Positions 25,934 through 34,730 are shown, counted from the first letter of the stretch. The stretch: 64,000 bases of DNA from Spongiactinospora rosea (GCF_003315795.1 NZ_QMEY01000021.1:1-64000); one strand, 5' to 3'. Notes: a model not told the origin generated them from the sequence alone. Numbers and translations: made by a program.

Positions 25934-28171
25934 ATGCGGAACGGGCGCGTCGGCAGGCATGGTGCCGAGAGCAAGGGGTTCGGCACGGGTAAGGGGTTCG
26001 CGCTCACCGCCGGGTCCGCCGTCCTCTGGGGGCTGGCGCACCTGGTGGCGTGGCGCGGGCGTACCGGGCTGGGCCTGATGGCCGCCCAGGCGGCGGTGGT
26101 GGTCGCCGCCGTCGTCCTGGTCACCGGCCACCGGGCCCGGCTGCTCACGCTCGCCGTGCAGCCCGGCTGGCTGACCGGCCTGGCCGCCGCGCTGGTCGCC
26201 GTGGCGCTGGTCTGGGTGTCGGTGATCGTGTGCTCGTGGCGGCTGGTACGGCCCGCCGACCAGCCCGCCGGGCCGCTGATGACCGCCATGGTCGGCCTGC
26301 TGTGCCTGGTCGTGGCGACGCCCACGCTGTTGCTGGCCCGGCTCGCGTACGTGTCCAGCGACCTGGTGACCAGCGTGTTCGCCCCCGGCCAGGGCAGCGG
26401 GCCGGACCCATGGGCCGGTCGGCGCCGGTTGAACATCCTGCTGCTCGGCGCGGACTCCGCCGCGGGCCGGTACGGCGTACGCACCGACAGCGTCACGCTC
26501 GCGACCATCGACACCGCGACCGGCCGGAGCGTGCTGTTCGGCCTGCCGCGCAACCTGCAACGCGTCCCCCTGCCGCCCGGCCCGGCCAGGGCCCGGTTCC
26601 CGTGGGGCTTCAGCGGCACGCCGCCGCACACCCCCGGGCTGCTCAACGAGATCTACCAGTACGCCGAGGAGCACCCCGAGATCGTCCCCGGCGCACCGCG
26701 CGGCCGATACGGGGCGACGCTGCTCAAGGAGACGGTGAGCGGCGTGCTCGGGCTGCCGGTGAACTATTACGTGATCATCGACATGCGGGGGTTCGCGCAG
26801 CTCATCGATGCGATCGGCGGGGTGACCATCACGGTCAAGGACCCGATCGTGTACGGCAGGCAGAACGAGGGGCACATCCCGGCGGGCACCCGCCGGCTGT
26901 CCGGGGAGGCGGCGCTGTGGTTCGGGCGCTCGCGTACCGACAGCAGCGACTATGTGCGCATGTCACGGCAGAAGTGCCTGCTCAACGCGGTCGTCCGGCA
27001 GGCCGACCCGGCCACGCTGCTGCGCAGCTTCGACGGGCTGGCGCACGCCGCGAAGCGCGCGGTGGCGACCGACATCCCGCAGTCGCTGCTGCCCGCGCTG
27101 ATCGACCTGTCGGCGAAGGTCAAGGACGCGCCGATGAGCAGCGTGCAGTTCGTCCCGCCGTTGATCGACACGGCCTATCCCGACTACGCCCTGATCCGCC
27201 GCAAGGTCGCCCAGTCCCTCGCCGCGCTCGACTACCCCGTGGCCACCCCCACCCACTCACCGACCGGCCGACTCGCCCCGACGCTCGAACCCGCCACCCC
27301 CGCCCAGCCATCGCTGGAAGCGAGCGACCCACCCTGGCCATCCCTCGAACCCCACGACCCCTCAGCGGGCCTGACCCCCACATCAAGCGGACCGCTGACG
27401 CTCGGCGCAGGTGATCCGGCATGGTCGCCTGGCCGCGCGGTCGGCTTGGGCCGTACGCCGAGCGACCTCCTCCAGCCCTGGACCCGGCCACTGACGCGGG
27501 GAACAGGCGATCCGGCGTGGGCGTCACCCGCGCGCCGGGCCCCCTTGACGGGCTTGGGCCGTACGCCCAGCGACCTCCTCCAGCCCTGGACTCGACCGCT
27601 GACGCCGGAGCGCGGGGCCGCTTCGGCGGGCTTGAGGCGCGCGTCGAGCGGTCTGTTCCGGCTTTGGGGCGGGGCGGGCGATCCTGTTCCGCCACCGTAC
27701 GAGCCGGACGGGCCGCCTCGTCCGGCGTCGGGGCCGGATGAGCCGGCTGACGGCCCCATGGCAGATTCGGGGCGTACGCCAAGGGACCGTGACCGGCCGC
27801 AGGCCGAACCGCCGGGTGATCGGCCGGATGATCCAGCGGCCGAGCCGGGCCGGGCGTCGAAGGACAGGTCCGGGTCGGGCGATCCCACCCGGCCGTCGGC
27901 CAGGCGTACCTGGGCACCGGCCGAACCGGACGCTCCCACGCGCACACCGTCCGCACGGACGGACCAGCCCCGGCCCTCGGTCGGTGCCACCGCCACCCCG
28001 TCGCCGCGCCCGAGCCGCCCACGTCGCCCGAACCGCGAAATGCGCACGCCCACCGCGATCCCGGCCCCGCCCTCCGTCAGGGAGGATGGCTGGTATTCGC
28101 CGGCCCCGGTGTACCCCACCGCACCGGACCTCGCCCCGAATACGGACTCCCTTGACACCGCCTGTCAGTGA
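25934..28171 (+). CDS. LytR-CpsA-Psr (LCP) family protein with a long repetitive Pro-rich tail
   Basis: A 745-aa protein. It has four N-terminal hydrophobic segments (about 22-40, 45-63, 80-100 and 115-138), then an LCP domain at about 166-435 (LNILLLGADSAAGRYGVRTD, PRNLQRVPLP, YYVIIDMRGFAQLIDAIGG, SRTDSSDYVRMSRQ). LCP enzymes transfer polymers from lipid carriers to peptidoglycan; the Arg and Asp residues of the phosphate site are present. The last 310 residues are Pro/Arg/Asp-rich and likely disordered, with an internal duplication (27443-27496 and 27551-27604). Typical LCP proteins have one membrane helix and about 300-500 aa. The ATG at 25934 lacks a strong ribosome-binding site. Confidence 0.85.
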   Translation: MRNGRVGRHGAESKGFGTGKGFALTAGSAVLWGLAHLVAWRGRTGLGLMAAQAAVVVAAVVLVTGHRARLLTLAVQPGWLTGLAAALVAVALVWVSVIVCSWRLVRPADQPAGPLMTAMVGLLCLVVATPTLLLARLAYVSSDLVTSVFAPGQGSGPDPWAGRRRLNILLLGADSAAGRYGVRTDSVTLATIDTATGRSVLFGLPRNLQRVPLPPGPARARFPWGFSGTPPHTPGLLNEIYQYAEEHPEIVPGAPRGRYGATLLKETVSGVLGLPVNYYVIIDMRGFAQLIDAIGGVTITVKDPIVYGRQNEGHIPAGTRRLSGEAALWFGRSRTDSSDYVRMSRQKCLLNAVVRQADPATLLRSFDGLAHAAKRAVATDIPQSLLPALIDLSAKVKDAPMSSVQFVPPLIDTAYPDYALIRRKVAQSLAALDYPVATPTHSPTGRLAPTLEPATPAQPSLEASDPPWPSLEPHDPSAGLTPTSSGPLTLGAGDPAWSPGRAVGLGRTPSDLLQPWTRPLTRGTGDPAWASPARRAPLTGLGRTPSDLLQPWTRPLTPERGAASAGLRRASSGLFRLWGGAGDPVPPPYEPDGPPRPASGPDEPADGPMADSGRTPRDRDRPQAEPPGDRPDDPAAEPGRASKDRSGSGDPTRPSARRTWAPAEPDAPTRTPSARTDQPRPSVGATATPSPRPSRPRRPNREMRTPTAIPAPPSVREDGWYSPAPVYPTAPDLAPNTDSLDTACQ
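27443..27604 (+). repeat. Duplicated 54-bp segment in the LCP gene tail
   Basis: The stretches 27443-27496 and 27551-27604 are nearly identical and encode GLGRTPSDLLQPWTRPLT twice. Further degenerate copies follow (for example GLRRASSGLFRLW). The repeats lie in frame within the disordered tail. Confidence 0.75.
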
Positions 28172-28193
28172 ACCCTTGCCACCCCTCTCAACA

Positions 28194-28214
28194 ATCATAT
28201 ATGATCTTATATGA
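28194..28214. promoter_or_regulatory. AT-rich palindromes upstream of the transporter gene
   Basis: ATCATATATGAT (28194-28205) is a perfect palindrome. TCATATA at 28195-28201 also pairs with TATATGA at 28208-28214. The site lies 40 bp before the transporter ATG in otherwise GC-rich DNA and is likely an operator or promoter element for an unlinked regulator. Confidence 0.5.
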
Positions 28215-28253
28215 ATGCGATTACCGGCAGTCCCTGAACTGCGAGGAGTCGAG

Positions 28254-29582
28254 ATGCCCCCCACCAAAATCACTCTCGACCGGGAACACCGCCGCGTCGT
28301 ACTCGCCGCAATGGTCGGCACGACCATCGAGTGGTACGACTTCTTCATCTACGCGATCAGCACCGGGCTGGTCTTCGCCACCCAATTCTTCGGCGGTGCC
28401 GGAAAGAACGCCCTTCTCGTATCCTTCGCGACGATCGGAATCAGCTTCTTCTTCCGCCCCCTCGGCGCCATCGTCGCCGGTCACCTGGGCGACCGCGTCG
28501 GCCGCCGCGCCATGCTCATTTTCACCCTCCTGCTGATGGGCGTCTCCACGGCGCTGATGGGCCTGGTGCCCTCCTCCGACGCGATCGGCGCGGCCGCCCC
28601 GATCCTGCTGGTCCTGCTGCGCATCATGCAGGGCCTCTCCGCGGGCGGCGAGTGGGGCGGTGCCGCGCTCCTCGCGGTCGAGCACGCCCCCGCCGACCGG
28701 CGCGGCCTGTACGGCGCGTTCCCGCAGATCGGCGTGCCGATCGGACTGCTGCTCGCGAACGGCGTACTGGCCGCCACCGCCGCGATCACCGGACCGGACC
28801 GGTTCCTCGACTGGGGCTGGCGGATCCCCTTCCTGCTCAGCGTCGTGCTGATCGTCTTCGGCATGTACATCAGGACCCGGGTGACGGAAAGCCCGGTGTT
28901 CGAGGAGGTCAAGAAGACCCGGACGCAGTCCAGCGTCCCGCTCGTCCCGCTGTTCAAGCACCACTGGACTCTGGTGATCGTCGGCGCGCTGCTGTTCGCC
29001 GCCAACAACGCGGTCGGGTACATGGCCACCGGCGGGTACATCCAGTCGTACGCGGTCAAGACCCTGCATCTCGACCGCACCACCGTGCTGGCCGCCGTGA
29101 TGATCTCCGCCGTCGGCTGGCTGGTGAGCACCATGCTCGGCGGGTGGCTCGCCGACCGGCACGGCCGGCTGCCCATCTACCGGATCGGCTTCGTCGTCCA
29201 GCTCGCCTGGATGTTCCCGTTCTTCGCGCTGGTCAACACGGCGAACCTGGCCCTGATCATCCTCGCCCTCGTCCTGTTCACCATCGGCCTCGGCTTCACG
29301 TACGGCCCCCAGCCCGCCCTGTACGCCGAGATGTACCCCACCCGGGTCCGCTACAGCGGCGCCGCCATCTCGTACGCCATCGGCGCGATCCTCGGCGGCG
29401 CGTTCGCCCCCACCATCGCCGAGGCCCTCCAGACCCGCACCGGCACGGTCTACGCCGTCGGCGTCTACCTCGCCATCGTCACCCTGATCGGCCTCATCGC
29501 CACATTCCTTGTCAAAGACCGCCCCGGCACCCCCTTCACCGAAGCCCCCACCCCCAAGCCCCTGGCCGAAGACCGCCCATAA
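28254..29582 (+). CDS. MHS-family MFS transporter (metabolite:H+ symporter)
   Basis: A 442-aa protein with 12 predicted helices. GTTIEWYDFFIYAISTGLVF in helix 1 and GHLGDRVGRRAMLIFTLLLM between helices 2 and 3 are signatures of the metabolite:H+ symporter branch (ShiA, ProP, KgtP relatives). GLSAGGEWGGAALLAVEHAP in helix 4 and ADRHGRLPIYRIG in the second half also fit. It should import an organic acid, osmolyte or similar solute; the ligand is unknown. GAGGAG precedes the ATG at 28254. No linked enzyme gene indicates the substrate. Confidence 0.88.
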   Translation: MPPTKITLDREHRRVVLAAMVGTTIEWYDFFIYAISTGLVFATQFFGGAGKNALLVSFATIGISFFFRPLGAIVAGHLGDRVGRRAMLIFTLLLMGVSTALMGLVPSSDAIGAAAPILLVLLRIMQGLSAGGEWGGAALLAVEHAPADRRGLYGAFPQIGVPIGLLLANGVLAATAAITGPDRFLDWGWRIPFLLSVVLIVFGMYIRTRVTESPVFEEVKKTRTQSSVPLVPLFKHHWTLVIVGALLFAANNAVGYMATGGYIQSYAVKTLHLDRTTVLAAVMISAVGWLVSTMLGGWLADRHGRLPIYRIGFVVQLAWMFPFFALVNTANLALIILALVLFTIGLGFTYGPQPALYAEMYPTRVRYSGAAISYAIGAILGGAFAPTIAEALQTRTGTVYAVGVYLAIVTLIGLIATFLVKDRPGTPFTEAPTPKPLAEDRP

Positions 29583-29594
29583 GCCAGTACCCTT

Positions 29595-29614
29595 CTATAC
29601 AGATTGCTGTATAG
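29595..29614. promoter_or_regulatory. Perfect inverted repeat, toxin-antitoxin operator
   Basis: CTATACAG-ATTG-CTGTATAG has 8-bp perfect arms and sits 7 bases before the antitoxin ATG. Phd/YefM antitoxins usually repress their own operon through such sites. Confidence 0.7.
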
Positions 29615-29621
29615 TTTGAGT

Positions 29622-29930
29622 ATGGAGCTTTTGCACGGGGCCACCGAGGTGAGCGTCACCGAGGCCGCCCAGCAGGGTGTGGCCCGTCTGGTGGCCGATG
29701 CCGAGCACGGCGCCGATGTGGTGGTGACCCGCAGGCAGCGGCCAGTGGCGGCGGTGGTGAGCATGCAGCGCTTCCACGAGTTGGAGACTGCGGCGGCCGA
29801 CCTGCGCGATCTGGCCTTGGTGCTGGCCCGCACGGTGACCGATACCGGGGAGCGGGTCTCGCTGGATGCCGTGCTGACCGCGTTCGGGCATACGCGCGAG
29901 TCACTGGCCGCGCTCCCTGACGACGAGTGA
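29622..29930 (+). CDS. Phd/YefM-family antitoxin
   Basis: A 102-aa protein. The N-terminal half (VSVTEAAQQGVARLVADAEH ... VVVTRRQRPVAAVVSMQRF) is the Phd/YefM DNA-binding fold, and the C-terminal half would bind the toxin. The ATG at 29622 follows a perfect operator-like inverted repeat. The toxin gene starts 4 nt after its stop. It should neutralise the RelE/ParE-type partner and autorepress the operon. Confidence 0.82.
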   Translation: MELLHGATEVSVTEAAQQGVARLVADAEHGADVVVTRRQRPVAAVVSMQRFHELETAAADLRDLALVLARTVTDTGERVSLDAVLTAFGHTRESLAALPDDE

Positions 29931-29934
29931 CCCC

Positions 29935-30462
29935 GTGGCCGACGTCGTGTTCACCGCTGCTGCGGTCGATGACCTGCGGCGCATCGGCCCGGACGCCGTT
30001 CCCAGGGTGCTGAAGAGGATCCTTCTGCTGCGGGACGCCCCGGAAGCGGGCTACCCGCTCGGCGACGGACTCACCCGTTTTCGCAAACTGGTGGTCGGCC
30101 GCAACACCTGGCGGGTCGTCTACCGGATCGGCGCGGACAAGTCGGTGGAGATCTGTGAGATCTGGGCCGTGGGCGAGCGGGCCGACGCGGAGGTGTACGC
30201 GGAGGCGGCGGCCAGGGTCCGCGCGGCCGGTGATCAGCGGCCCGAGGCCGTGCTGCTCGGCCTGGTCATCGAGCGGCTGGGCACGGCGGCCGAGCGCGCC
30301 CGGCCGGCCGATCCGCCGCCCAGGGAGCCCGTCCCGGACTGGCTGGCGGACCGGTTGATCTACACCATCGGGCTGCCCCGTGAGCGGGTCGCCGCCCTCG
30401 ACCTGCAGCAGGCGGTCGATCTGTGGGCCGACCACCGTTCGAAACGAGACCCGCTTCTTTAG
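29935..30462 (+). CDS. RelE/ParE-superfamily toxin with a C-terminal extension
   Basis: A 175-aa protein. Residues 1 to about 85 match the RelE/ParE fold (DVVFTAAAVDDLRRIGPDAV, RFRKLVVGRNTWRVVYRIGA, then EICEIWAVGERADAEVYAEA). Such toxins cleave mRNA at the ribosome or poison gyrase. The remaining 90 or so residues are an unusual extension (VPDWLADRLIYTIGLPRERV), absent from most RelE proteins of 85-110 aa. It starts at GTG 4 nt after the antitoxin and ends in a 4-nt overlap with the convergent membrane protein gene. Confidence 0.78.
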   Translation: MADVVFTAAAVDDLRRIGPDAVPRVLKRILLLRDAPEAGYPLGDGLTRFRKLVVGRNTWRVVYRIGADKSVEICEIWAVGERADAEVYAEAAARVRAAGDQRPEAVLLGLVIERLGTAAERARPADPPPREPVPDWLADRLIYTIGLPRERVAALDLQQAVDLWADHRSKRDPLL

Positions 30463-31301
30463 GTGAGCGCTTCGTGCTCGGTGGTCCGGAGGGCGCGGAG
30501 GGCGGTGGCGGGGTGGTCGGCGAAGAAGCGGATCACCCTGGCCTCGGCCTGGGCGCCGAGGGGGCGGGTGATGGTGACGGGTTCGGCGAGTTCGACGGTG
30601 ATGTTGGTCTGGGACGACACGGCCACGCCGAGCCTGCCGTCGGCCAGGCCGATCATGCCCTTCTCGTTGAGGTTGCGGGACGACCGGACCGAGGTGATCA
30701 GCTCTCTGGGGATGCGCAGGTCGAAGTACACGCCGTAGCGGATGCGCAGCTCGGTGGGGGTGATCACATGCGGGCGGGTGGCGCAGGCGGCGGCGAACAT
30801 CAGGCCGTACAGGATGCCGTAGACGTCCAGCACCAGCACCGCGATCCGCAGGCCGGTCGGCACGTCCATGGCGGTCAGCAGTACGTCCAGCGCGACCGTC
30901 TCGATGACCATTGCCAGCAGCATGATCAGCGTCATCGTGGCCTGCTCCCGGGCGTACAACACGGCGACGCCGCCCCGGGGCACGCCGTGCCGGCGGCGGG
31001 CGAGCCAGAGGCCCAGGCCGGCCATGCCGCGCAGCTCGATCAGCAGCAGCCGCCTGACCTGCACGGGCACCAGCGTGGCGAAGGCCCCGGCGAGCGCGGC
31101 CCGCGGTGCCGCGCCACGCCGCCGTTCCGCCCGGTAGAGGCGGCCGAAGGTGGTGACCTCGAAGGCCAGCGCCAGCGCGGCGGCGACCTCGGCCGCCACC
31201 AGTACGGGCGTCGGCAGGCGCACCCCGGCGACGAGCAGGACGAACAGCAGCAGTTCCCCCGGAATCACCAGGAACATCACGGCACGCGCGACTTTGAGCA
31301 T
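30459..31301 (-). CDS. Hypothetical membrane protein
   Basis: A 280-aa protein with about five hydrophobic segments in the first 190 residues (for example FLVIPGELLLFVLLVAGVRL and MLLAMVIETVALDVLLTAMD), followed by a soluble beta-rich C-terminal part (PTELRIRYGVYFDLRIPREL) reminiscent of a PH-like membrane-associated domain. I do not recognise a family with a known role. It is preceded by a GGAGAGG site and stands alone between the TA module and the broken SDR gene. Confidence 0.72.
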   Translation of the reverse strand: MLKVARAVMFLVIPGELLLFVLLVAGVRLPTPVLVAAEVAAALALAFEVTTFGRLYRAERRRGAAPRAALAGAFATLVPVQVRRLLLIELRGMAGLGLWLARRRHGVPRGGVAVLYAREQATMTLIMLLAMVIETVALDVLLTAMDVPTGLRIAVLVLDVYGILYGLMFAAACATRPHVITPTELRIRYGVYFDLRIPRELITSVRSSRNLNEKGMIGLADGRLGVAVSSQTNITVELAEPVTITRPLGAQAEARVIRFFADHPATALRALRTTEHEALT

Positions 31302-31389
31302 CGGACCTCTCCTGCGGCTCGTCCGGCCTTGTGTCGATGCTCATTAGAAACGTTGACGTCGCGTCAAGGTCAAGCCCGCGCGCGGCGTC

Positions 31390-32144
31390 TCATCGGGTGA
31401 GGTGACGGCTGCCCGCCACGGCGATGATCTCCCCGTTGACGTGGCCGTTCGCGTCGGAGCCGAGGTAGGTGGTGAGGTCGGCCACGTCCTGCGGGGTGCA
31501 GATGCGGCCGGTGGGGGTCCTCTCGGCCTCGGCGTCCACCAGCTTCTGGCCGAGGCCGGGGTGGGTCAGCGCGCGTTCGGTGAGCGTGAATCCGGGGCGT
31601 ACGACGTTGGTCAAGATGCCGTGCCGGGCCTCACGCAGCGCGAACACCCGGGCCGCGGCCTCGATCGCGGACTTGCCCGCCGGATAACCGGCGGACACCG
31701 GTACCGGCTGGTCCACCACGTCCGACGAGATCAGCACGACGCGCCCCAGCCCCGGGAGCGCATCCCCGGGAACACCGTTTCGGCCAGCCGTACCGTGCCC
31801 GCGACGTTCACGGTGAGCGCGCGGACCAGCGTATCCCAGGTCTCCTGCCGATCGGGCCAGGCCACCGCGTTGCCGACCAGGACGTCGACGCCGCCGAGCC
31901 CGGCCTCGACGGTGGCCACGGCCTCGGCCATCGAGCCGGGGTCGCCCTGGTCGAGGCGTACGCCGAGCGCGGTGCCCCCCGCCTCGCCGATCGCGCCGAC
32001 GACCTGGTCGGCGCGGTCCGGCCGGGAGTGCCAGCCGACGGCGACCTTGGCCCCCTCGGCGGCGAAGGCGGTCGCGACGGCCGCGCCGATGGCACCGGAA
32101 CCGCCGGTGACCAGTACCACCCGACCCCGCACACGAAGATCCAT
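31390..32144 (-). pseudogene. SDR-family oxidoreductase interrupted by a frameshift
   Basis: The N-terminal half (MDLRVRGRVVLVTGGSGAIG, LVGNAVAWPD) reads in one frame to MRSRGWG, then reaches a stop at 31731. The C-terminal half continues in another frame (GRVVLISSDVVDQPVPVSAG, YPAGK, NVVRPGFTLTERALTHPGLG). Joining them needs one extra base at the CCCC run 31744-31747. Together they give a normal SDR of about 250 aa with glycine motif, Ser, YxxxK and C-terminus. It is either a recent pseudogene or a sequencing error. It is divergent from a MarR gene that may regulate it. Confidence 0.82.
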
Positions 32145-32165
32145 CGGTGCTCTCCTTCAGGGTAG

Positions 32166-32189
32166 ATAGCCGACGAACTAATAGCCGAC
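32166..32189. promoter_or_regulatory. Direct repeats between the SDR and MarR genes
   Basis: ATAGCCGAC occurs at 32166-32174 and again at 32181-32189, with ATCGATAGGG further on. The pair lies in the 68-bp divergent region. It may be a MarR binding site. Confidence 0.4.
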
Positions 32190-32212
32190 TATACATCGAT
32201 AGGGTGGGTGGT

Positions 32213-32683
32213 ATGGAGTTCGCCGAGGTCGTCAGGATCAACCGCACGCTGAACAAGGGGGCCAAGCTCTACCGGGCCGCCAAAGCGCGCAAACTGGCCG
32301 CCCTCGGCCTGCACCCCGGCCAGGATGTGCTGCTGTGGGTGCTCGCCGAGGCCGGTGACGGAATGACGGTGTCCGAACTGGCCGCCCGCCTGGGCATCGA
32401 ACCGCCCACCGCCACCCGCAGCCTGGCCCGCATGGACAAATCCGAACTGTTCCGCCGCGTCCCGGTCCCCACTGACCGGCGGCAGGTCCGCGTGGTGACG
32501 ACCGAACGCGGCCGGGACCTGATCCCCGCCATCGAACGCGCCTGGGCGGAGCTCGCCGAAGAGACCCTCGGCCACCTGCCCGAGGAGACTCGAATGCTGG
32601 TGATCGCGGCCCTGGAGGAGGCCAACGACCGCCTCCGCCACATCGTCGGCGACGCGGCCGCGGCCGTCCTCGCCGACGACTGA
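32213..32683 (+). CDS. MarR-family transcriptional regulator
   Basis: A 156-aa winged-helix regulator. GMTVSELAARLGIEPPTATR is the recognition region and RVPVPTDRRQVRVVTTERGR is the wing (the DRR..V motif of MarR proteins). Helices at both ends form the dimer interface. The ATG at 32213 begins MEFAEVVRINRTL; a longer frame upstream is unlikely. It diverges from the frameshifted SDR gene, its probable target. The stretch 32684-32884 after it holds nothing recognisable. Confidence 0.87.
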   Translation: MEFAEVVRINRTLNKGAKLYRAAKARKLAALGLHPGQDVLLWVLAEAGDGMTVSELAARLGIEPPTATRSLARMDKSELFRRVPVPTDRRQVRVVTTERGRDLIPAIERAWAELAEETLGHLPEETRMLVIAALEEANDRLRHIVGDAAAAVLADD

Positions 32684-32884
32684 GCCATCGGCCGCGACAT
32701 CGGCTGCGCCGTCTACGGTGGGTGGGGCCGTTGTTCTGTCCTGGATATTTCGTCTTCTGGTGGCCCGACGGCCGGCAGACCCTCCGGATCGTGCCGGTCG
32801 GTCGCTTAGGGAAACGCCGGATGCGCGGCCATCGGTCACCGCTCCATCAAATGGCGTGCTGTCTTTTGTCAGCCGCCCATGACC

Positions 32885-33151
32885 TCAGATCCGTGGTCCT
32901 GATGGTCGGCCACTGGACGGCCGCACGTCGTACTCACCCGCTTTGACATGCGCGATGAACGACGCCCAATCGCCCCTACCGAACACCAGCGCCCCACCGG
33001 CGCGGTTCTTGGTGTCGCGCACGGCGAACGCCCGCCGTACACCCGCCGCCGCATCCCCACCCGGGAGAGCGGCCACTTCAACGCAGTTGGTGTGCCCGTT
33101 ACTGCGACTGCTCTTGCGCCAGACGGCGTTCGAGAGATCGACATTGTGCAT
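32885..33151 (-). CDS. DUF397 protein
   Basis: An 88-aa protein. DLSNAVWRKSSRSNGHTNCV is the hallmark start of DUF397, followed by VAVRDTKNR-like (FAVRDTKNRAGGALVFGRGD) and WASFIAHVKAGEYD. These proteins are common in actinomycetes, often next to an XRE/Scr1-like regulator, and are linked to development or act as antagonists of that regulator. Here no XRE gene is adjacent; the nearest is at 35294. The stretch 33152-33408 holds no clear gene. Confidence 0.85.
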   Translation of the reverse strand: MHNVDLSNAVWRKSSRSNGHTNCVEVAALPGGDAAAGVRRAFAVRDTKNRAGGALVFGRGDWASFIAHVKAGEYDVRPSSGRPSGPRI

Positions 33152-33408
33152 GGTTGACTGCCACCTCACTGTTCGCATTTCCCCGGAAAGTGGTCGGTTG
33201 AGTGCCGTGCCCGATTCTTACGGAACCCCATCTGGTAGCGCTGGATTTCATGTGATTTGTCCAGATGTGGCAGTCTCCCGGAGAACTCTGGACACGCCCT
33301 CATGCCGTCTTTCCCGCGCTGTGCGAAGTTCCGGCAAACCCCCGGCCCAGCACGGACATGGGTCGGGGGCTGCGGGTGGTCAGAGCCGGACCGAAATCGG
33401 CCGGCGGC

Positions 33409-33813
33409 TCAGTCCGCGCGGTGGAACTCCGCCAGTTGGGCGGCCTTCGGCGAATCGCTGGTCGCTTCGTACCAGTGCGGGTAGGTCACGTAGACCAGCT
33501 CGGTGGGCTCCTCGGTCCGGTAGACCACCTTCGCCCCGGCGCGCAGGTAGATGATCTCCCCGGGTCCGGCGGCGACCGGCCCGTTCTCGCCGTCCACGAT
33601 GAACCGGCCCTTGGTCACGATCAGGGCCTCGTCGTAGGTGACGGTCCAGGGGTTGCTCTCGGCGCCCTCGTAGCGGGCGTAGCCGACCGACATCTTCACA
33701 TCGTTGGAACCGTCAAGCACGTCCCCCAGGAAGATCTTCTGCTCGCCGCGCTGCCACCAGACATCCGGCGAGCCGACCGTGAACTTCTCGACGGCGTCGT
33801 TCCTCGCTGCCAT
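33409..33813 (-). CDS. EutQ-like cupin-domain protein
   Basis: A 134-aa single-domain cupin. VTYDEALIVTKGRFIVDGEN and GPGEIIYLRAGAKVVYRTEE form the two cupin motifs, though the usual His residues of motif 1 are missing (D-E-A in place of H-x-H), as in EutQ-type cupins. Its role is unclear; ethanolamine genes are absent. It diverges from the M55 peptidase gene, with two operator-like repeats between. Confidence 0.75.
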   Translation of the reverse strand: MAARNDAVEKFTVGSPDVWWQRGEQKIFLGDVLDGSNDVKMSVGYARYEGAESNPWTVTYDEALIVTKGRFIVDGENGPVAAGPGEIIYLRAGAKVVYRTEEPTELVYVTYPHWYEATSDSPKAAQLAEFHRAD

Positions 33814-33831
33814 GATCGCTCCTCGATGAAT

Positions 33832-33871
33832 CGGAATGCGTTCCGCTTGGTGTAACCGGAATGCGTTCCGG
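33832..33871. promoter_or_regulatory. Two operator-like sites between the cupin and M55 genes
   Basis: CGGAATGCGTTCCG at 33832-33845 and CCGGAATGCGTTCCGG at 33856-33871 share the core GGAATGCGTTCC, with inverted GGAA/TTCC arms. Centres are 24-25 bp apart. A dimeric repressor could bind both and control both genes. No regulator gene is adjacent. Confidence 0.6.
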
Positions 33872-33902
33872 ATGTATTCCTCCCTCCATGTAGGGTCTGG
33901 GG

Positions 33903-34730
33903 GTGAAGGTGCTGATCTCTGTTGACATGGAGGGCATCTCGGGGATCGTGCATCCCACCGAGACGAATCCAGGGGGCTACGACTACGAGCGCGGCCGGGC
34001 CTTGATGACGGCCGAGGCGAACAGCGTGATCGCCGGGGTACTGGACGCCGAACCGACCGCCACCGTCCTGGTCGCCGACGCGCACGGGCCGTTCCGCAAC
34101 ATCCTCCCCGAGCAGCTCGACCGCCGGGCCCGCCTGGTCCGCGGCAAACCCCGCCCCCTGGGCATGCTCGCCGGCCTCGACGAGCACACCGACGCGGCCA
34201 TGCTCATCGGCTACCACGCCCGCGCGGGCGGCGGGCCGGGGCTGCTGGCGCACACCATGAACGACGACATCCTGGACGTACGCGTGGCGGGGCGTTCGAT
34301 GGGCGAAATCGGCCTCAACGCCGCCATGGCCGGGCACCTGGGCGTCCCAGTCGTACTGCTCAGCGGCGACGACGCGGCCGGGGCCGAACTGCACGAACTG
34401 GTCCCCTCGGCCGTGACCGTCGCGGTCAAACACTCCCTCGGCCAGGCCACCGCCATCACCCTGCACCCCGAGGAGGCCCGCGAGCGGCTACGCCAGTCCG
34501 CCGCCGACGCCATCAAGCGGTACACGCAGATCCCACCGCTCGCCATCCCGGGACCGTTGGACGTCGAGGTCGATCTGCACAACCCGCTCACGGCCGACCT
34601 GGCAACGCTGGTGCCAGGTGTCTCACGGGCTGCGGGCGGCCGTACGGTCGCCTTCACCACCCCGGACTTCACCGACACCTACCGGCTGCTGCTACTGCTC
34701 GGCCAGCTCGCCACGATCAAACCCGGGTAG
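33903..34730 (+). CDS. M55-family D-aminopeptidase (DppA-like)
   Basis: A 275-aa metallopeptidase. The opening SVDMEG supplies D8 and E10 as zinc ligands, ADAHG gives H61, GYHAR gives H105 and H117 lies nearby, as in DppA. The family releases N-terminal D-amino acids from short peptides and may recycle cell-wall peptides. The GTG at 33903 is the natural start. The C-terminal third is helical. It diverges from the EutQ-like cupin gene and may share its regulation through the paired operator-like sites. Confidence 0.87.
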   Translation: MKVLISVDMEGISGIVHPTETNPGGYDYERGRALMTAEANSVIAGVLDAEPTATVLVADAHGPFRNILPEQLDRRARLVRGKPRPLGMLAGLDEHTDAAMLIGYHARAGGGPGLLAHTMNDDILDVRVAGRSMGEIGLNAAMAGHLGVPVVLLSGDDAAGAELHELVPSAVTVAVKHSLGQATAITLHPEEARERLRQSAADAIKRYTQIPPLAIPGPLDVEVDLHNPLTADLATLVPGVSRAAGGRTVAFTTPDFTDTYRLLLLLGQLATIKPG

